Source: Lasiosphaeris hirsuta
Lineage: Eukaryota; Ascomycota; Sordariomycetes; Sordariales; Lasiosphaeriaceae
DNA length: 64,000 bases
NCBI GenBank assembly: GCA_030549175.1
Contig: JAUKUA010000003.1
Span: forward strand, 1,798,001 to 1,862,000
Direction of reading: 5' to 3'
Shown: piece after piece, positions 10,301 to 21,641 of the stretch
Layout of the letters: each line of letters starts with the position of its first letter
How positions within the stretch are numbered: the stretch's first letter is position 1
The notes under the pieces: model-generated
Database searches by the model: none
Told to the model about the DNA's origin: nothing
Seen by the model: the letters and a program-made list of their open reading frames with translations, nothing else
Translations under genes and position numbers: made by a program

Positions 10301-13300
10301 TGATATCCCGGTCTCCGGGCTATCACCGAATCAGCGGTGGTCAACCCGCTTAGCAATATGCAAAGAGGTTGTCAGATAGCCTAGGGCTGACGATACCACC
10401 AATCGCCGGTGGCCAACGTGCCAATATCGTGTAGGATGCCACACGATGTCGTTTGGACACACATCATGGGTCTAGCTCCATTGGACAAGGGGCAAACACC
10501 CATAAACGCCTTCATTCCTGGCCTGTCATGTGCGGATCGAGTGCATGGCGAGGGTCTGAGGCCGGCGGGGCCATCATGAAGCAACGATGGTAAGGAGGAT
10601 GGGGCGGTAATCGAAACCTCCAGGGCCCGATAACGGCTCAAAGGCGGCGGAGGACGGGACGGGGACGAGACAGGATAGGCAAGACGAGACGACGGAGAAA
10701 TTAGGCATCTGCATCTGCATGCACGACGGAAAGATGCCGCAAGGCGCGGAAATCGAGTCCCTGGCACGAAAAGAAGCAGCTGGTGACGGTCAATGCAATG
10801 GCGGGCTGGTGAGACGGGTCAGTCTGAAAGCGGCTTGATCAGCGGTTGTCGAAGATGGTTGGAGATGGTGGGCAGCGGGGAGTTGATGAATAGAAAAGAC
10901 GAGACGTTGACAATGAATGTGTCAGCAGGTGGCAAGCAACGGGCACCTGAGTGGCTGTTGGAGTTTCGTTGGATTGGCGGTGTGCGGGACCGCAAGGGCA
11001 AGGGCTGGCAATGGCTGGCACGCCTTGTAAGGAAAGCCCGGAGTCTGGGGTAGGAGCCAATAAGGGCAAGCACATACGACTTATCAGGCAAGTAGTCTGT
11101 GGGGGCCAGTGGCTGAACATTGGAGTCTGTCTTACATTCAGAGACGGCAACTGCTGCGTGTGAGTCGTAGGAAAACACATAGAGAATAATCCCAAGTTTG
11201 ACAAATGTTGGAGACGGAAATGAAATCGCCTTTACCTTCTGCATTGTGTCGCCCCCGAGAGTTAGCCCTAGATCCTAGAAGCTGTCAATACTACCCGACA
11301 ATACTACCAAAGATATGTCGCTGCTATGCCACCCCCTAACCCCTTGATATTCACCTCGACTGCGACCTCCTTCCGCTGCCGGGGCCAAAACCAAACTACG
11401 GGAAACTTCTTACTCATAGGCACTGCATACCGCCCAACATCAGACAGGGAAGGAGACACGAGCTCTGCCCCATCAACAGCCCATCGACCCAACATCGCAA
11501 CACCCAACCCCTTCCCTCATGCGATTTAGGCTGTTCTAGACCTCCACCTGTCCTAGGCAGAGCATGTCCGCGTGCCTGGGGTAATGCAGGCCGAGATCCG
11601 CTGTGGTGTCTGCGATGTTGTAACAGGGCACATACAGCATGCGCGGCAACTCAATTCTGACAACAGCTAACCCGAGACCGCAGCTGCACATGGCTTCGTC
11701 ACCTCCTACAGGGTACCGGCCGGGGGTTTGCTGTCTTTGCTGTCCGTTCTACCCATCCTGTTTGGCTGGGACAGCGGTTAGGAAGCACCTTGGAGCCAGC
11801 CGAGGGCATGAGAACCTGGGCATCATGGCTAACCACCGTCTTTACAAATATATTTCAGAGACCAGGGATTCGAAATTCTCATCCCCCACATGAAACGTAG
11901 CAAAACACCTCGCTCCGCATCACGGCTGGCAGAAACACTCTGCGTAGAACCCCATCCGATCCCGGCAGATGCATGAAAGAACACACTTGTATCATATTGT
12001 ACACTTGGTACTATGGACAAGTTGAAGCAATCACTCAGCCCAAGGCATGTCCACCTACCTAAGGTAGCCATGTGGGACATAGGACAGTTTGGCAAATGGC
12101 GTTCTATTCAGTTGACTCTTCATACCCACCACATGCCAGGGTCTCGTTAATATCCTTCTACAAGGGGTTGCCGGGACTTCCTCCGCACCACCAGACAGAG
12201 ATCTCCTAGAAAGATCGGGACTCCCAAAATCGGAAACTTGCCCTGGAAACCAGTTTAACCCGACACCGAACAGACCCGGCATCACGCCATGGATGCTCAC
12301 TCTGCAGTGCATCTTGGCCGTTGCTTCGAGCTTCCACAGTCGGCAGCTACTCGGGCCGGCAACCTGTCAGTGTCCGGCCGAGCCAACCGTCGCGTACAAC
12401 CTGCTGCCCAAGTTCTTGGTAATTGATGGGCCGACTCCTATTAGCCAACTCTTCAGGGATATACTCGCCATACTCCTCGTACCACTCTCCGTACCCCCCC
12501 CCCCCCCCCAATAAGGATAGACCATTTCGACTTCACATTAAGGACCCCTCCAGTAGGAACCCCCAAATTGACACGAGTGCATGTAAAACACGACCACACG
12601 GCCAAGCTCGACGACAATGTGCCAAGCTCTGAGCCAAGCTTCTCATCCAAGTAAGGCTTTCACGGCCACCGCATTCTGTAAACGACGATGCGCATAAAGC
12701 AGAACAATAATGGTGGAATCCCATAATGGTTGGGCCACATCGGCGATTTCTCCGACTCAACAAAACGTTACAATTCGCATTCTCTTTACTTACTCACGCA
12801 TTGTCTGTTCATTGACACATCCAATACACACCATCTTGGAATACCGGCACCCAACCGAGCTATTAAGTCACTGCCACGAGCAACTGAAAGACAGAACCCG
12901 GGCAGCAAGCACAAGAGTGATAGAAGGCAGGCATTGCAGATACCGGCGTGCCAAGACATTACGCCCTGTCGACATTAGCTAGCGGGTGCCCCAAGTAGGA
13001 TAAGAACTCATCCCAACTCAGCAGCACTAATGTAGGCCCGTTTCTTAATAAGAACCCTAAAACTTATCAGATGGTCTGCGTATCTTCTTTTCCCACGAGG
13101 GAGAAGCCCCCCCCCCGTGCCAAGGGGGGCTATTCAGTCGCTCGACACACGTGGCTATGGACCACTCCATCCAGTCGTTATGCTGCTGCCTACCAGCTCT
13201 CACATGGTGAGCACGTTTTGCCAGCCGCTCTCTCGTGGCTCCAGGGCTAGCGTAGTTTGGGGGATGCTCACTGCGTCTGCAGATGATGGTGTATGTACTG

Positions 13301-14486
13301 TGAGACAAGTATAAGCCAAGAAAATCGACAGGCCCCAGGAAACTACACCGTCCAAGGAAATCCGCGGGCCAAGACACCCACACCTGCGATAGCCCGCTTA
13401 GATACATAGATAAAGAAATATGCTGTGGGCAGAGTAACAGAGCCGGGTTCGATATCATCGCCCACGTAGACACATAGAAGCACCCACACCTCTTTCCCGT
13501 AGGTTTTCTCCTTGATTGTAGGTCCAGACAAAAATGGCAGTGGATGGAGGCAGGCTTTGCTTGATCAAACATGTGCTTTCGTTTCTAATTAGGCAATGTA
13601 TATATCGTATGTGTTCGAGAGCAAATCCAGCAGTAGTGTGTGGACACCACTGAGCGCAAAAACTCCAATAGCCATCCAATCCCGTCCTCCCATTTCCTTT
13701 CCCTTCCCCGTCTAGGTTAAAACGATAAAATGCGCTCCCAGGGTTCCCAAAGTAGCCATACACTCGGTCCCATCAGTCCCAGAACGAAGAATTAAGGATG
13801 GCGCAGCACACACACTCGCTCCCTTTCTGTCTTCCTCAGAGTAAAAAGACACACAGACACAGAACGCCAACGCCACAACCTGCATGTAACCCACCCTGGT
13901 ACCGCCGCCCCTCTTCTGGAAAGAGAAGAAGGGCAAGCGGACGCGAGAATAGACATGCACACCCTTCCCAGCCCACCCAATTCCCCAGTTGTAGCGGCCA
14001 GTTTCGGCCTACACTCAACAGAGGCATAGCTAAAAGGTAAAAAAAAAACCAAAAATCAAGCCACCCGTTCTCCCCGCCGCCCCTTATCCCCCCTCCGACT
14101 TCTTTCGGGACAAAACCCGCCGGTGCCAACTACCATTTTTGTCCTCAGTCCGCAAGTGCCGCGAATGCTGCGCGTGCTTTTGTTTGCGGCTCTCCAGAAT
14201 GAAGTGCTTGGCTTTTCCACATCGGGCTGCAATCAGACTTGTCCGCGGTGGTTCGCGCGGCTCAGAGGGAAAATCGCCCTTGTTGCGGTTTTTTTTTTTG
14301 GGGCCTTGAAACGGCACTCTTCGGGGGGTTTCTCTCGCTTGAGCCGCGCGGCGCTGCATTTTTTTGTTGGAAAGTAGAACAAAAGTCGGTCCGCAAGATT
14401 CGCGCCAATGGGTGCTGCTTCGGGAGAAGGATGATAGGAAGATGGAAGGGGCGCCCGGGTCTGTCCGTTTTCCGTGTCTCGCCGAT
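7387..14486. other. 7.1-kb stretch without a supportable gene
   Basis: Open frames here (for example 202 residues on the minus strand near 9.5-10.1 kb, 234 on the plus strand near 8.6-9.35 kb) lack protein-like composition, domains, or C/G-ending codon preference, and some lack an ATG. Short tandem tracts occur: actcg-type units at about 7501-7526, ctccgt units near 10189-10210 and a C16 run at 12494-12509. I found no tRNA, 5S rRNA or transposon signature by eye. Confidence 0.5.
12494..12509. repeat. C16 homopolymer
   Basis: Sixteen consecutive C in an intergenic region; G-quadruplex/i-motif capable and prone to length errors. Confidence 0.9.
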
Positions 14487-15353
14487 CTAGAGAGTGTAAC
14501 CGCCAGTGTGCATGTCCGAGTAGACAAACATGTCGAGATCGAGCCCGTCATTGGCCGTTGGCATGCCCATTGTGGGGCTGTACCCCAGGTCGGCAGCGTA
14601 GCTCTGGTCTTTGAGTTGAGACGCCTTGAGCGAGATGTATTCGGCGTGCAGCGAAGCGTAGGCCTGGCCAAGCACGTCGTTGCGCTGCTTGGCGTCGCTG
14701 AGCATCTGCTCAAGGTCCTTTATCCTCTGATCCTTGCGCTCGCGGTATGCCCTTTGGGATGCGCGGTTTTGTGCCCGGCGTCGCTGTAACAAATCAGACC
14801 AGTCAGTATTCTGTGTGTCTCTGTGTGTGTCTGCGTCTTCGCAGCATGCAACAGAAACCTGTCTGGGCTGGACGGGGCGGGGTTTTCGGAGTGGCCTCGG
14901 GGCGCGCTCGCGATTATTGGGGTTATTGGGGGGAAAGCTTGGTTGGGCACTTACCGACAAAACGGAGGGAGGGGCGTTCTTATAACGGTTCTCCCGTTTC
15001 CTCTTGGCTGCGGGCTTCTGCTGCTGTGACGGCTGCGAATCATCCTCCTCGCGCTCTGGGCTGGGGTAGATGTCGGAGATGCCGCCAAAGTCTGCGCCTG
15101 ATGTCACATCGTACTGGAAGACGTCAGAACTGTGTCCGGTCCTTCCGCTGGTTGGCTCTGGGGAACTCACGAGTGAATTGCTGGGGCTCTGCGAGCCTGA
15201 GGTGTGTGACTCGACGTACGGCTCCGCGTCCCCGTACATATAGTAGAGTGAGCTAGATGGGGAAGGCATGTCGAAGCTGCCGTATTCCTCCATGGCACCG
15301 TCGATTGGATGCTTGCTGTATACGGTATTACTCTTGGGTGTTGAGCGAGGCAT
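14487..15353 (-). CDS. bZIP transcription factor (Yap/AP-1-like basic region)
   Basis: Two exons, 15353..14955 and 14783..14487, separated by a 171-nt intron (donor GTAAGT, acceptor TTACAG, phase 0), code for 231 residues. The splice joins exactly at the start of the basic region: RRRAQNRASQRAYRERK (residues 134-150), with the NxxxQRxYR pattern of fungal Yap-type factors. A heptad leucine-zipper-like segment follows (DLEQML, NDVLGQAYASLHAEYISLKASQL). The first exon is rich in Ser/Pro/Glu and carries a basic cluster (AAKRKRENRYK), a possible nuclear signal. The C-terminus is short and without the Cys-rich domains of redox-sensing Yap1, so direct redox control is unlikely. If the intron were read through, translation would continue in frame, so retention would insert about 57 residues in front of the basic region. 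A TATA-like tract lies near 15550-15560. Targets are unknown. Confidence 0.92.
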   Translation of the reverse strand: MPRSTPKSNTVYSKHPIDGAMEEYGSFDMPSPSSSLYYMYGDAEPYVESHTSGSQSPSNSLVSSPEPTSGRTGHSSDVFQYDVTSGADFGGISDIYPSPEREEDDSQPSQQQKPAAKRKRENRYKNAPPSVLSVSAQPSFPPNNPNNRERAPRPLRKPRPVQPRQVSVACCEDADTHRDTQNTDWSDLLQRRRAQNRASQRAYRERKDQRIKDLEQMLSDAKQRNDVLGQAYASLHAEYISLKASQLKDQSYAADLGYSPTMGMPTANDGLDLDMFVYSDMHTGGYTL

Positions 15354-15746
15354 TGATTGTGTAGGTTGTAACCGTGTAGGTTGGTGTAATTGTTAAAGTG
15401 GGCAAGATGGTTGGAGCGAGAAGCTGGAAGCTAGAAGCTAGAAGCTGGAGGGATGGCTGGCTCTTTGTAGATGCTCAAGTTCTTAGACTGAGTTGAGGTG
15501 GTGAGATTGAATCTTGGGATCCAGGTGGAGGAGAGATCCGGGCCTGGTGTTATTATATCTTTCTCGCCGCACCTCCCGGCAGCTCGCTCGTGTCGTTGAA
15601 TGAGGGGCAGGCAAGGTGGACCGGGGTGGCATCCAGTAGTCCCGATACAAAAATATCAAGCCAGATCAACAAAGTCACCACTTCCGTGGCTCTCTCGATG
15701 GACGCATGTGTGGTTGCAGCAGGGGGGGTGGGGAGCGCATGAGGGG

Positions 15747-15770
15747 GTGTGTGTGTGTGTGTGTGTGTGT
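15747..15770. repeat. (GT)12 microsatellite
   Basis: Twelve GT units upstream of the bZIP gene, about 400 bp from its start codon. Confidence 0.95.
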
Positions 15771-16379
15771 CTGGCGTGTCGCTGCTCGTAGATGGGGTAC
15801 GTACCGAATGTTGCAGGGAACCTGAGTGTACGTTCCCCTACCGACTTTCTGCGTCAACATCCGCCTGTTGCCGGGGTCATTTGCAGCGAGCCTAGTGAGC
15901 AGATCAACCTGGCCGGTGGTCGGGGTTGTCCAGGGTGGTTCAGGGTAGTCTTGGCATCTCTTCCCCCCCTGTTAGCCATTCCGTTGTCAGGAACCGTGGC
16001 TCGAGCCATAGAAGCTTCCCTAGGCTGGCCTGATGGTGTGCGGTCCATCCTCGGGGCCGCGGGATGTTCATTCGGATTGGCAGGAATCTGCCTGTCTGAA
16101 TACTGCAGAGTAAGAATGCCACAGCGTAGTGCAGCCCATCGTTGCCGTCTTCCATTGTCTGAAAATGATGCTATGCCAAAGGCAGTGGCGCCCCCGGGAC
16201 ACCAAACACATGCCCATTCGGCCAACCGACTGAGTGACACGGGACATGGACGCCATGACCATGGCCCTCGGCTTCCTTTCGGAACCCTTCCCTTTCCGCC
16301 CTTCCTTTTGACGCCTGTGTATGCGAATAATCGCCGGCTTCTCGGTTTCCTGCGAAACAAGTGACGTCAGGGTCTAGCT

Positions 16380-16416
16380 AGCGCTGTCGCTGTCAAGCGA
16401 CAAGCGACACAGCGCT
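16380..16416. repeat. imperfect inverted repeat, hairpin-capable
   Basis: The left arm (16380-16394, agcgctgtcgctgtc) pairs with the right arm (16399-16416) with one 1-nt and one 2-nt bulge around an aagc loop. It is GC-rich and intergenic. No T-run follows, so it is not a Pol III terminator; its role is unknown. Confidence 0.6.
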
Positions 16417-19400
16417 TCCGTGGTCGATGGGGCAAGCTTATCCCAGTGCGCCACCCAGCCGAACCGGACGGGGCGGCCGACGCCCTACAAGGCTCTCCGT
16501 TTCATCCAGCGTATTCGTGCCTGAGTTGGAAACCGAGAACGAGAGACGGAAACGGACCCTGAATGGGCGTACTGCTCCGGCAACACGATTGGCGGAAATC
16601 GAGGCTGCAGCCCCCTCTTTCCCCCATCGTGTCCAGCGTCAATGCGAATAGAACGTTGCTACTGGTATTACTCCGTATATTCTCTCAGCCTTCTTTTCAG
16701 GTTATGCCGAGCTGTAAACGTCACTTGGCTGCCCGGAGATGGCCCCAGTGGCACAACAGACCACCCCGGATTCCCGAGAAGCGAGCGCTATGGGCTCCAG
16801 CACCACGGCCAGAAAGACCCGTCGATTTGCTTCATTTGGAGCCGTTCTTGGATACCCTTGCTTCCCGATGTGGTCTGGTGATTGCGAGACGGGATAAGGC
16901 GGGAGAAGGCAGTCGGAAGGCCAGCAGCGGGAGCGGTCTGTTCAGACAGGCGTACTTAGCCTACTAGTAATCTCCCCTCTTGGCAGCATGAACATGAATC
17001 CTCGTCGTGGGCCGGCCGTGGTTGGCACCGTTTTCTTGGCGAAAGGCTCTTGCAGTGGTAAGTCGACCCCAGCCGGCGCACGCGGCCGGGCAAGGCCCCA
17101 CATCCGGAGGGGGGTCCGGCAGCTCGCGAGATGGAGAGAGGGATGTGCTTTCTGGACACCGAGGCGAGTTGGTGCCCGCTCGACGCCGATTGAGAGCCGT
17201 TGGCGCGATGCGATTGCGAAGCGATATCCTGATCGAGCCGGCGCCAAGAAATTCCCTCACTTAGCTAAGTCGTGGGCCATATGTCCTATCTGCCCATTCA
17301 GGGTAGATTGGGAGGGTGGGAGCGCGATGCGTTCGGGTGCGGGGCACAAGTCACAATTGCAGCTCTCAACCTTTCGATTTCGATTTCAACTTCGATTTCC
17401 TATTTTGCCCAAATTCACTGACTTCTGCTTGAATTCCTGCCGTTTCAGAGCGTCTGAGACGCACCTTCCCCGCCGTTTCGAAGCCCCACCGTCCTTTGCC
17501 TAGCCGCGCCAACGCCTTTGCTCCTTTACGCCTTAAATTCTGGACGCTGAATGGATGTGTTGCCAGCAAGAAGCAAAAAGAAAACTGGACGAGAAAAGAG
17601 CAAAATGGACAGCCCTGACTGGCAGCAACTTGGGGGGTTGCAGCACACGGCGACATCCCACTCCCCAAGCCGCCACAAGGCAGCCTCGAGAGCTGCCGTC
17701 TTATTCGTCGATGCGTCGGAGCCGTCATGCATGGCGGACAGTTCACTTCTGGACGTCCCGTCTTTCTGCTCGTCCTGGGTCGCTCACACCCGTGCCCACA
17801 CCCGCGCCCCATATCCGTTCCGCCATTCCGTCCGAGTCGTCGCCAATCTCCCTTGCCCTGGCCCTTCCCCGTGCGTCCCTTGGACCCTTCGGCTCTGTGG
17901 GACATGCCCGTCTTCTGCCGTCCGTCGGGCGGGATTAATTGTCTCGTTTCGCTGGCGAGCCGGCCTTTGGTTGAGACAAATCGGGCAGGCCAGGCAGAGC
18001 CAGCAGAACCAAGCTTCGCGATGTAACTCGATGGGTGCAACTGAAGGCGATGGGCAATAGTCTATCTCCAGTGTGAGAGCGTGCGGCTACGCTGCAGAGG
18101 GCCCCAACGCGACCCGACAATATAGAAGCCGTGCATCTGACATGAGGCGGAGCGGCGGGCGGTAGCCCGCCTCGTGCTGTGGCTCACCTCCAACAACCCT
18201 CCAGCGCAGACCAGCGCCGACCAGCGCCCTCGCCATGTCGTTGAGATTGCTTGGCGGAATGCCTCTTGCGCAAGTCTACGGGGTAGGTAGCGCGCCTTTC
18301 CCTAGTAAAGATTATCTCTGGGCGCCCAGATTGGCTCACCCCGCCTAAGCGAGGCCACGAGGTGCATCTTCAGTTATCACGACGATTTGGCACTTGGGCA
18401 CTTTGGAGCTCGGTGATTAGGTGAGGTGTCGACGCTGGATGCAGAGGCTGCATGGGATTTGTGTTTAGCTCAGTTCAGCGAATGGCACCGGCCTGCGAGG
18501 GCCCCCCGCTGGCTCGATTGATGTTGTTGATATGGATGAGTTTGGCTAACTTGCAAGTCAGCGAGACGATATTACCTGTTTTCTTGGCTTGGTTTACCAT
18601 CCCGCCCGCCATAAAAACGCCCCCAGTGTTGCCTGAGGTGGCGGAGGGCGACGATACCCACCGTAGCTCTGTCACTTACCTTCTTAGTGCCTGCACTGCC
18701 CGCGCAACTAGCCAAGTGTATCGTGGTGAGCTTTGAGGTGGGTCTTGGCTGGAGTTGTGATGAAAATCCTACATACAAGAGACTACTCCAACACGGAAAA
18801 CAAGGCAGCGTCAGGTCGAATAGTTTCCGAGCCGCAAACGGGCTACGCTCCCCAGCAACCCCAGCGACCCCACTCCGCTGCCGTACCTTACTGTATACAC
18901 AACCTACGGCTCCTATCACGGCCGCGTAAATCGGTGCGGAACTGTCCTAGGTCCAGTTGGCGTCAAGATCAGTTGCTTGGCACGGCTGTTGCGTCGGGAG
19001 GTGCCAAGACCGGGCTGGAATCATCACGGAATCACCCTGAGAGGTCACGGGACGTGTCCCCAGGATTGACTGACTGAGGTAGTGCGTACCAATGCGTACA
19101 CCCTTAGTAACTGAGACAGCGCACGATATCGCGAGTCGGCGACAACCTGAGACACGGAGACGGGATGTGGATACCGATGCTCGAGGACGGCGATATCTGG
19201 TGTCGGCTGCAACTGCTCGACTGCTGCACTCAATGATGGGCTGCACTACACTGCCAGTTGGGGAATGGCAGAATGGCAATGAGGCTGATGGCCGTCTGCC
19301 AAGGTGTGTGCCATCGCGCTCATTTTGTGCTTGGTGTTCTTTTTTAAGCAGTTTGAGCAGCTGGTGCCGTGACGTGGCTTGCTTGACCACTCGTCTGCAT

Positions 19401-21615
19401 CCGCCTGAGCCTCTCAGCACCAACTGCCATGCGGCGGGCGTGCTGCCTTCTGCGCGTTGCGTGCTACCTTGTGTTCAGGAATTCAGCAGCAGCCCCCAGA
19501 TAAAACGGCAGCCGTCCAATACCTACCGTTCTTGGCGTGCGCCGTTGAGTCGCAATATCAGTCCGAGCTGCCTATCAACTGCCTCTGCCACCCCCAAAAC
19601 ATGCGGGGAGAGCTGCCGGTGCTGTCAGATGTTCCTGATCGCGCTCCCAGCAGCGTGGCATGAGGACATTCCCAAGTCAAACTTGCAGTGTCAGGAGAGC
19701 GAGGGACAGGAGGCGTCGTGAGACGAGAATGACGACGACATAAAAGTGTTAGCGTAATGTCGTATATTTCATACGACAGATGCAGGCTTGGTAGCAGGGC
19801 TAGCGCGCCTGGTTTTGGTGGTTGAGGGAGCGGGATGCTTGTTTTGGTTTGACCTGGCTTGACATCTGTTAGCGGCCCTGCTTGCCGTCTTGGCACACCC
19901 ACAGCACCGCACGCGCCAAAAGTCTAAAGCCAGTGGTGTTACATGCCGTTACTTGGTGTACCCGGCCTCCGTGGCCAGAGAACCGCCTTCTAGAACCTCT
20001 GGCTCAAAACCTTCGACGCAGTACGCGCGCGAGCCAGACCAATACCTACAACGGCCAGCATGCGCACTCCAAAACGCCTCATCTTATTATCCATTGCCGA
20101 CCGAATATCTGCCCAGCACGCCCAGCTTGAGCGCGCAAGCCGTAAGGCGCCAACCGACGACCAACGACCTAACAGTACCTACCACTTGCCGATGGCCCTA
20201 GCGAGGAGGCGCCGGCATGGAAGGTTGGCCGACCTTCCATCTGCCATTCCATCATCTGCGTGTTACTAAGGACCTCTTGGCCAAAGACTGCCCCATCGGG
20301 TCCCAACATGCCGGGAGTTGATAAGCTTGGTCGGATCTCGAGTGGCTACTAACAGAATTGACACACAATGGGTGCCCAAGTAGGGCACTTTTGTTAGGGC
20401 CAGGCTTTGGGCGTCTCATCCGGTGCCAAGACTGCCCAGATCTGGCCGTGGGTGGAGATCTCCAACGCAGCCATGTCGACGGCACGTCCATCCAAACATA
20501 GGGATGCGCGGCCCTCCATCCCTTCCCCGTTCCACGCAGCATGGAAATCGTTCCAGAAGGTGTCCCGCCTTCTCTGCCAGATAAGCAGTGCAGTCGACCC
20601 AAAGCAGTGTAATCGGCTCCTACGATAACGCAGTGCAGCGGCCGTATCGTATACCTGCTATACATGCTACGCGGTACAGGAGGCCCATTACCTGTTGTCA
20701 CTGTTAGCCAAGAGAACGGGGCGTCTGGCGTAATCCGCTACCACTACTGTGAGGCTTGTCTGCGCACCTACACTCCCAGCGCCTCAACCAATCATGGCTA
20801 CAAGATTCGAGGGGGTTTGCACGCTCATACGGATAGCGCAGCCTGGCGGGGGTAGACCCCAACCCCAATCGTGGATGAGTACCGTCACCACCTCTCCTAA
20901 TGTTACGGGGTACAGGCGCACCACAATATCACTAAATTATCGCTGTAGTATCGGACGATGCGGAGGCCGTGGAGCCCACGGAGCCCACGGGACGCGACGG
21001 CACGTCTCATTCGGATCAGAACCGACGACAGAGGAGCCAGCGGGGAGCGTTGGCAGTCGGATATGTTCCTGCTCCAACAGACCTGCTCCCAACCCGATCC
21101 GTCTGCGCGATGCAGAATGCAATACTGAGGGGGGTATGAATCGTGGCTAAACGGCAACCCCATCAATGCGAATCTTGCAATCTCGTCGCCTTCTAGATAG
21201 TAGGTGTCGCTTTGCTGCGGGCCAAGCCTTTTCCGGGCGGCTTGATTGGGCCATGCACGGATAGATCACCTTCGAGAAGCCTACGAGGGCACAACGGGGG
21301 TTCTGTTGTGTATCTTCGATTTAAGCTTAAGTGAGACTCAACGTGCCAAGCGTCCGCCTTTTGAGTGTCTCAGTCCAATGAGGGAGCCCCGAATGCCCCA
21401 ACATTGGTGGGGATTCCGCTTTAGACATCGTCGATCCACAGAGACCGTTTTGAGGGCAAAATACCAACGTGACACGTGCGTGGGTCCAATGGGCAAATCC
21501 GTATCCAGACTAGCGCAGTCAAGCACCGTTTCCCCCCCTCGGTGCTCGGTGGACTCACCTCCCTCTGGGCAGAATGGCGAGACACGACGGCAACAAGGAC
21601 AGAGGCACCAAAAAC

Positions 21616-21641
21616 AAAAAAAAAAAAAAAAAAAAAAAAAA
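21616..21641. repeat. A26 homopolymer
   Basis: Twenty-six consecutive A in an intergenic region. It is not preceded by recognisable retroposed coding sequence. A second run of 24 A is at 50762-50785. Confidence 0.9.

Noticed and set aside
11860..11885. tRNA-like TTCGAATCC motif on the minus strand
   Set aside because: The T-arm stem does not pair and no matching A box or acceptor stem was found.
17366..18040. 224-residue frame on the minus strand
   Set aside because: Overlapped by several open frames in the opposite direction; no domain or codon preference.
21616..21641. A26 run as the tail of a retroposed element
   Set aside because: No target-site duplication or element-like sequence was recognised in front of it.
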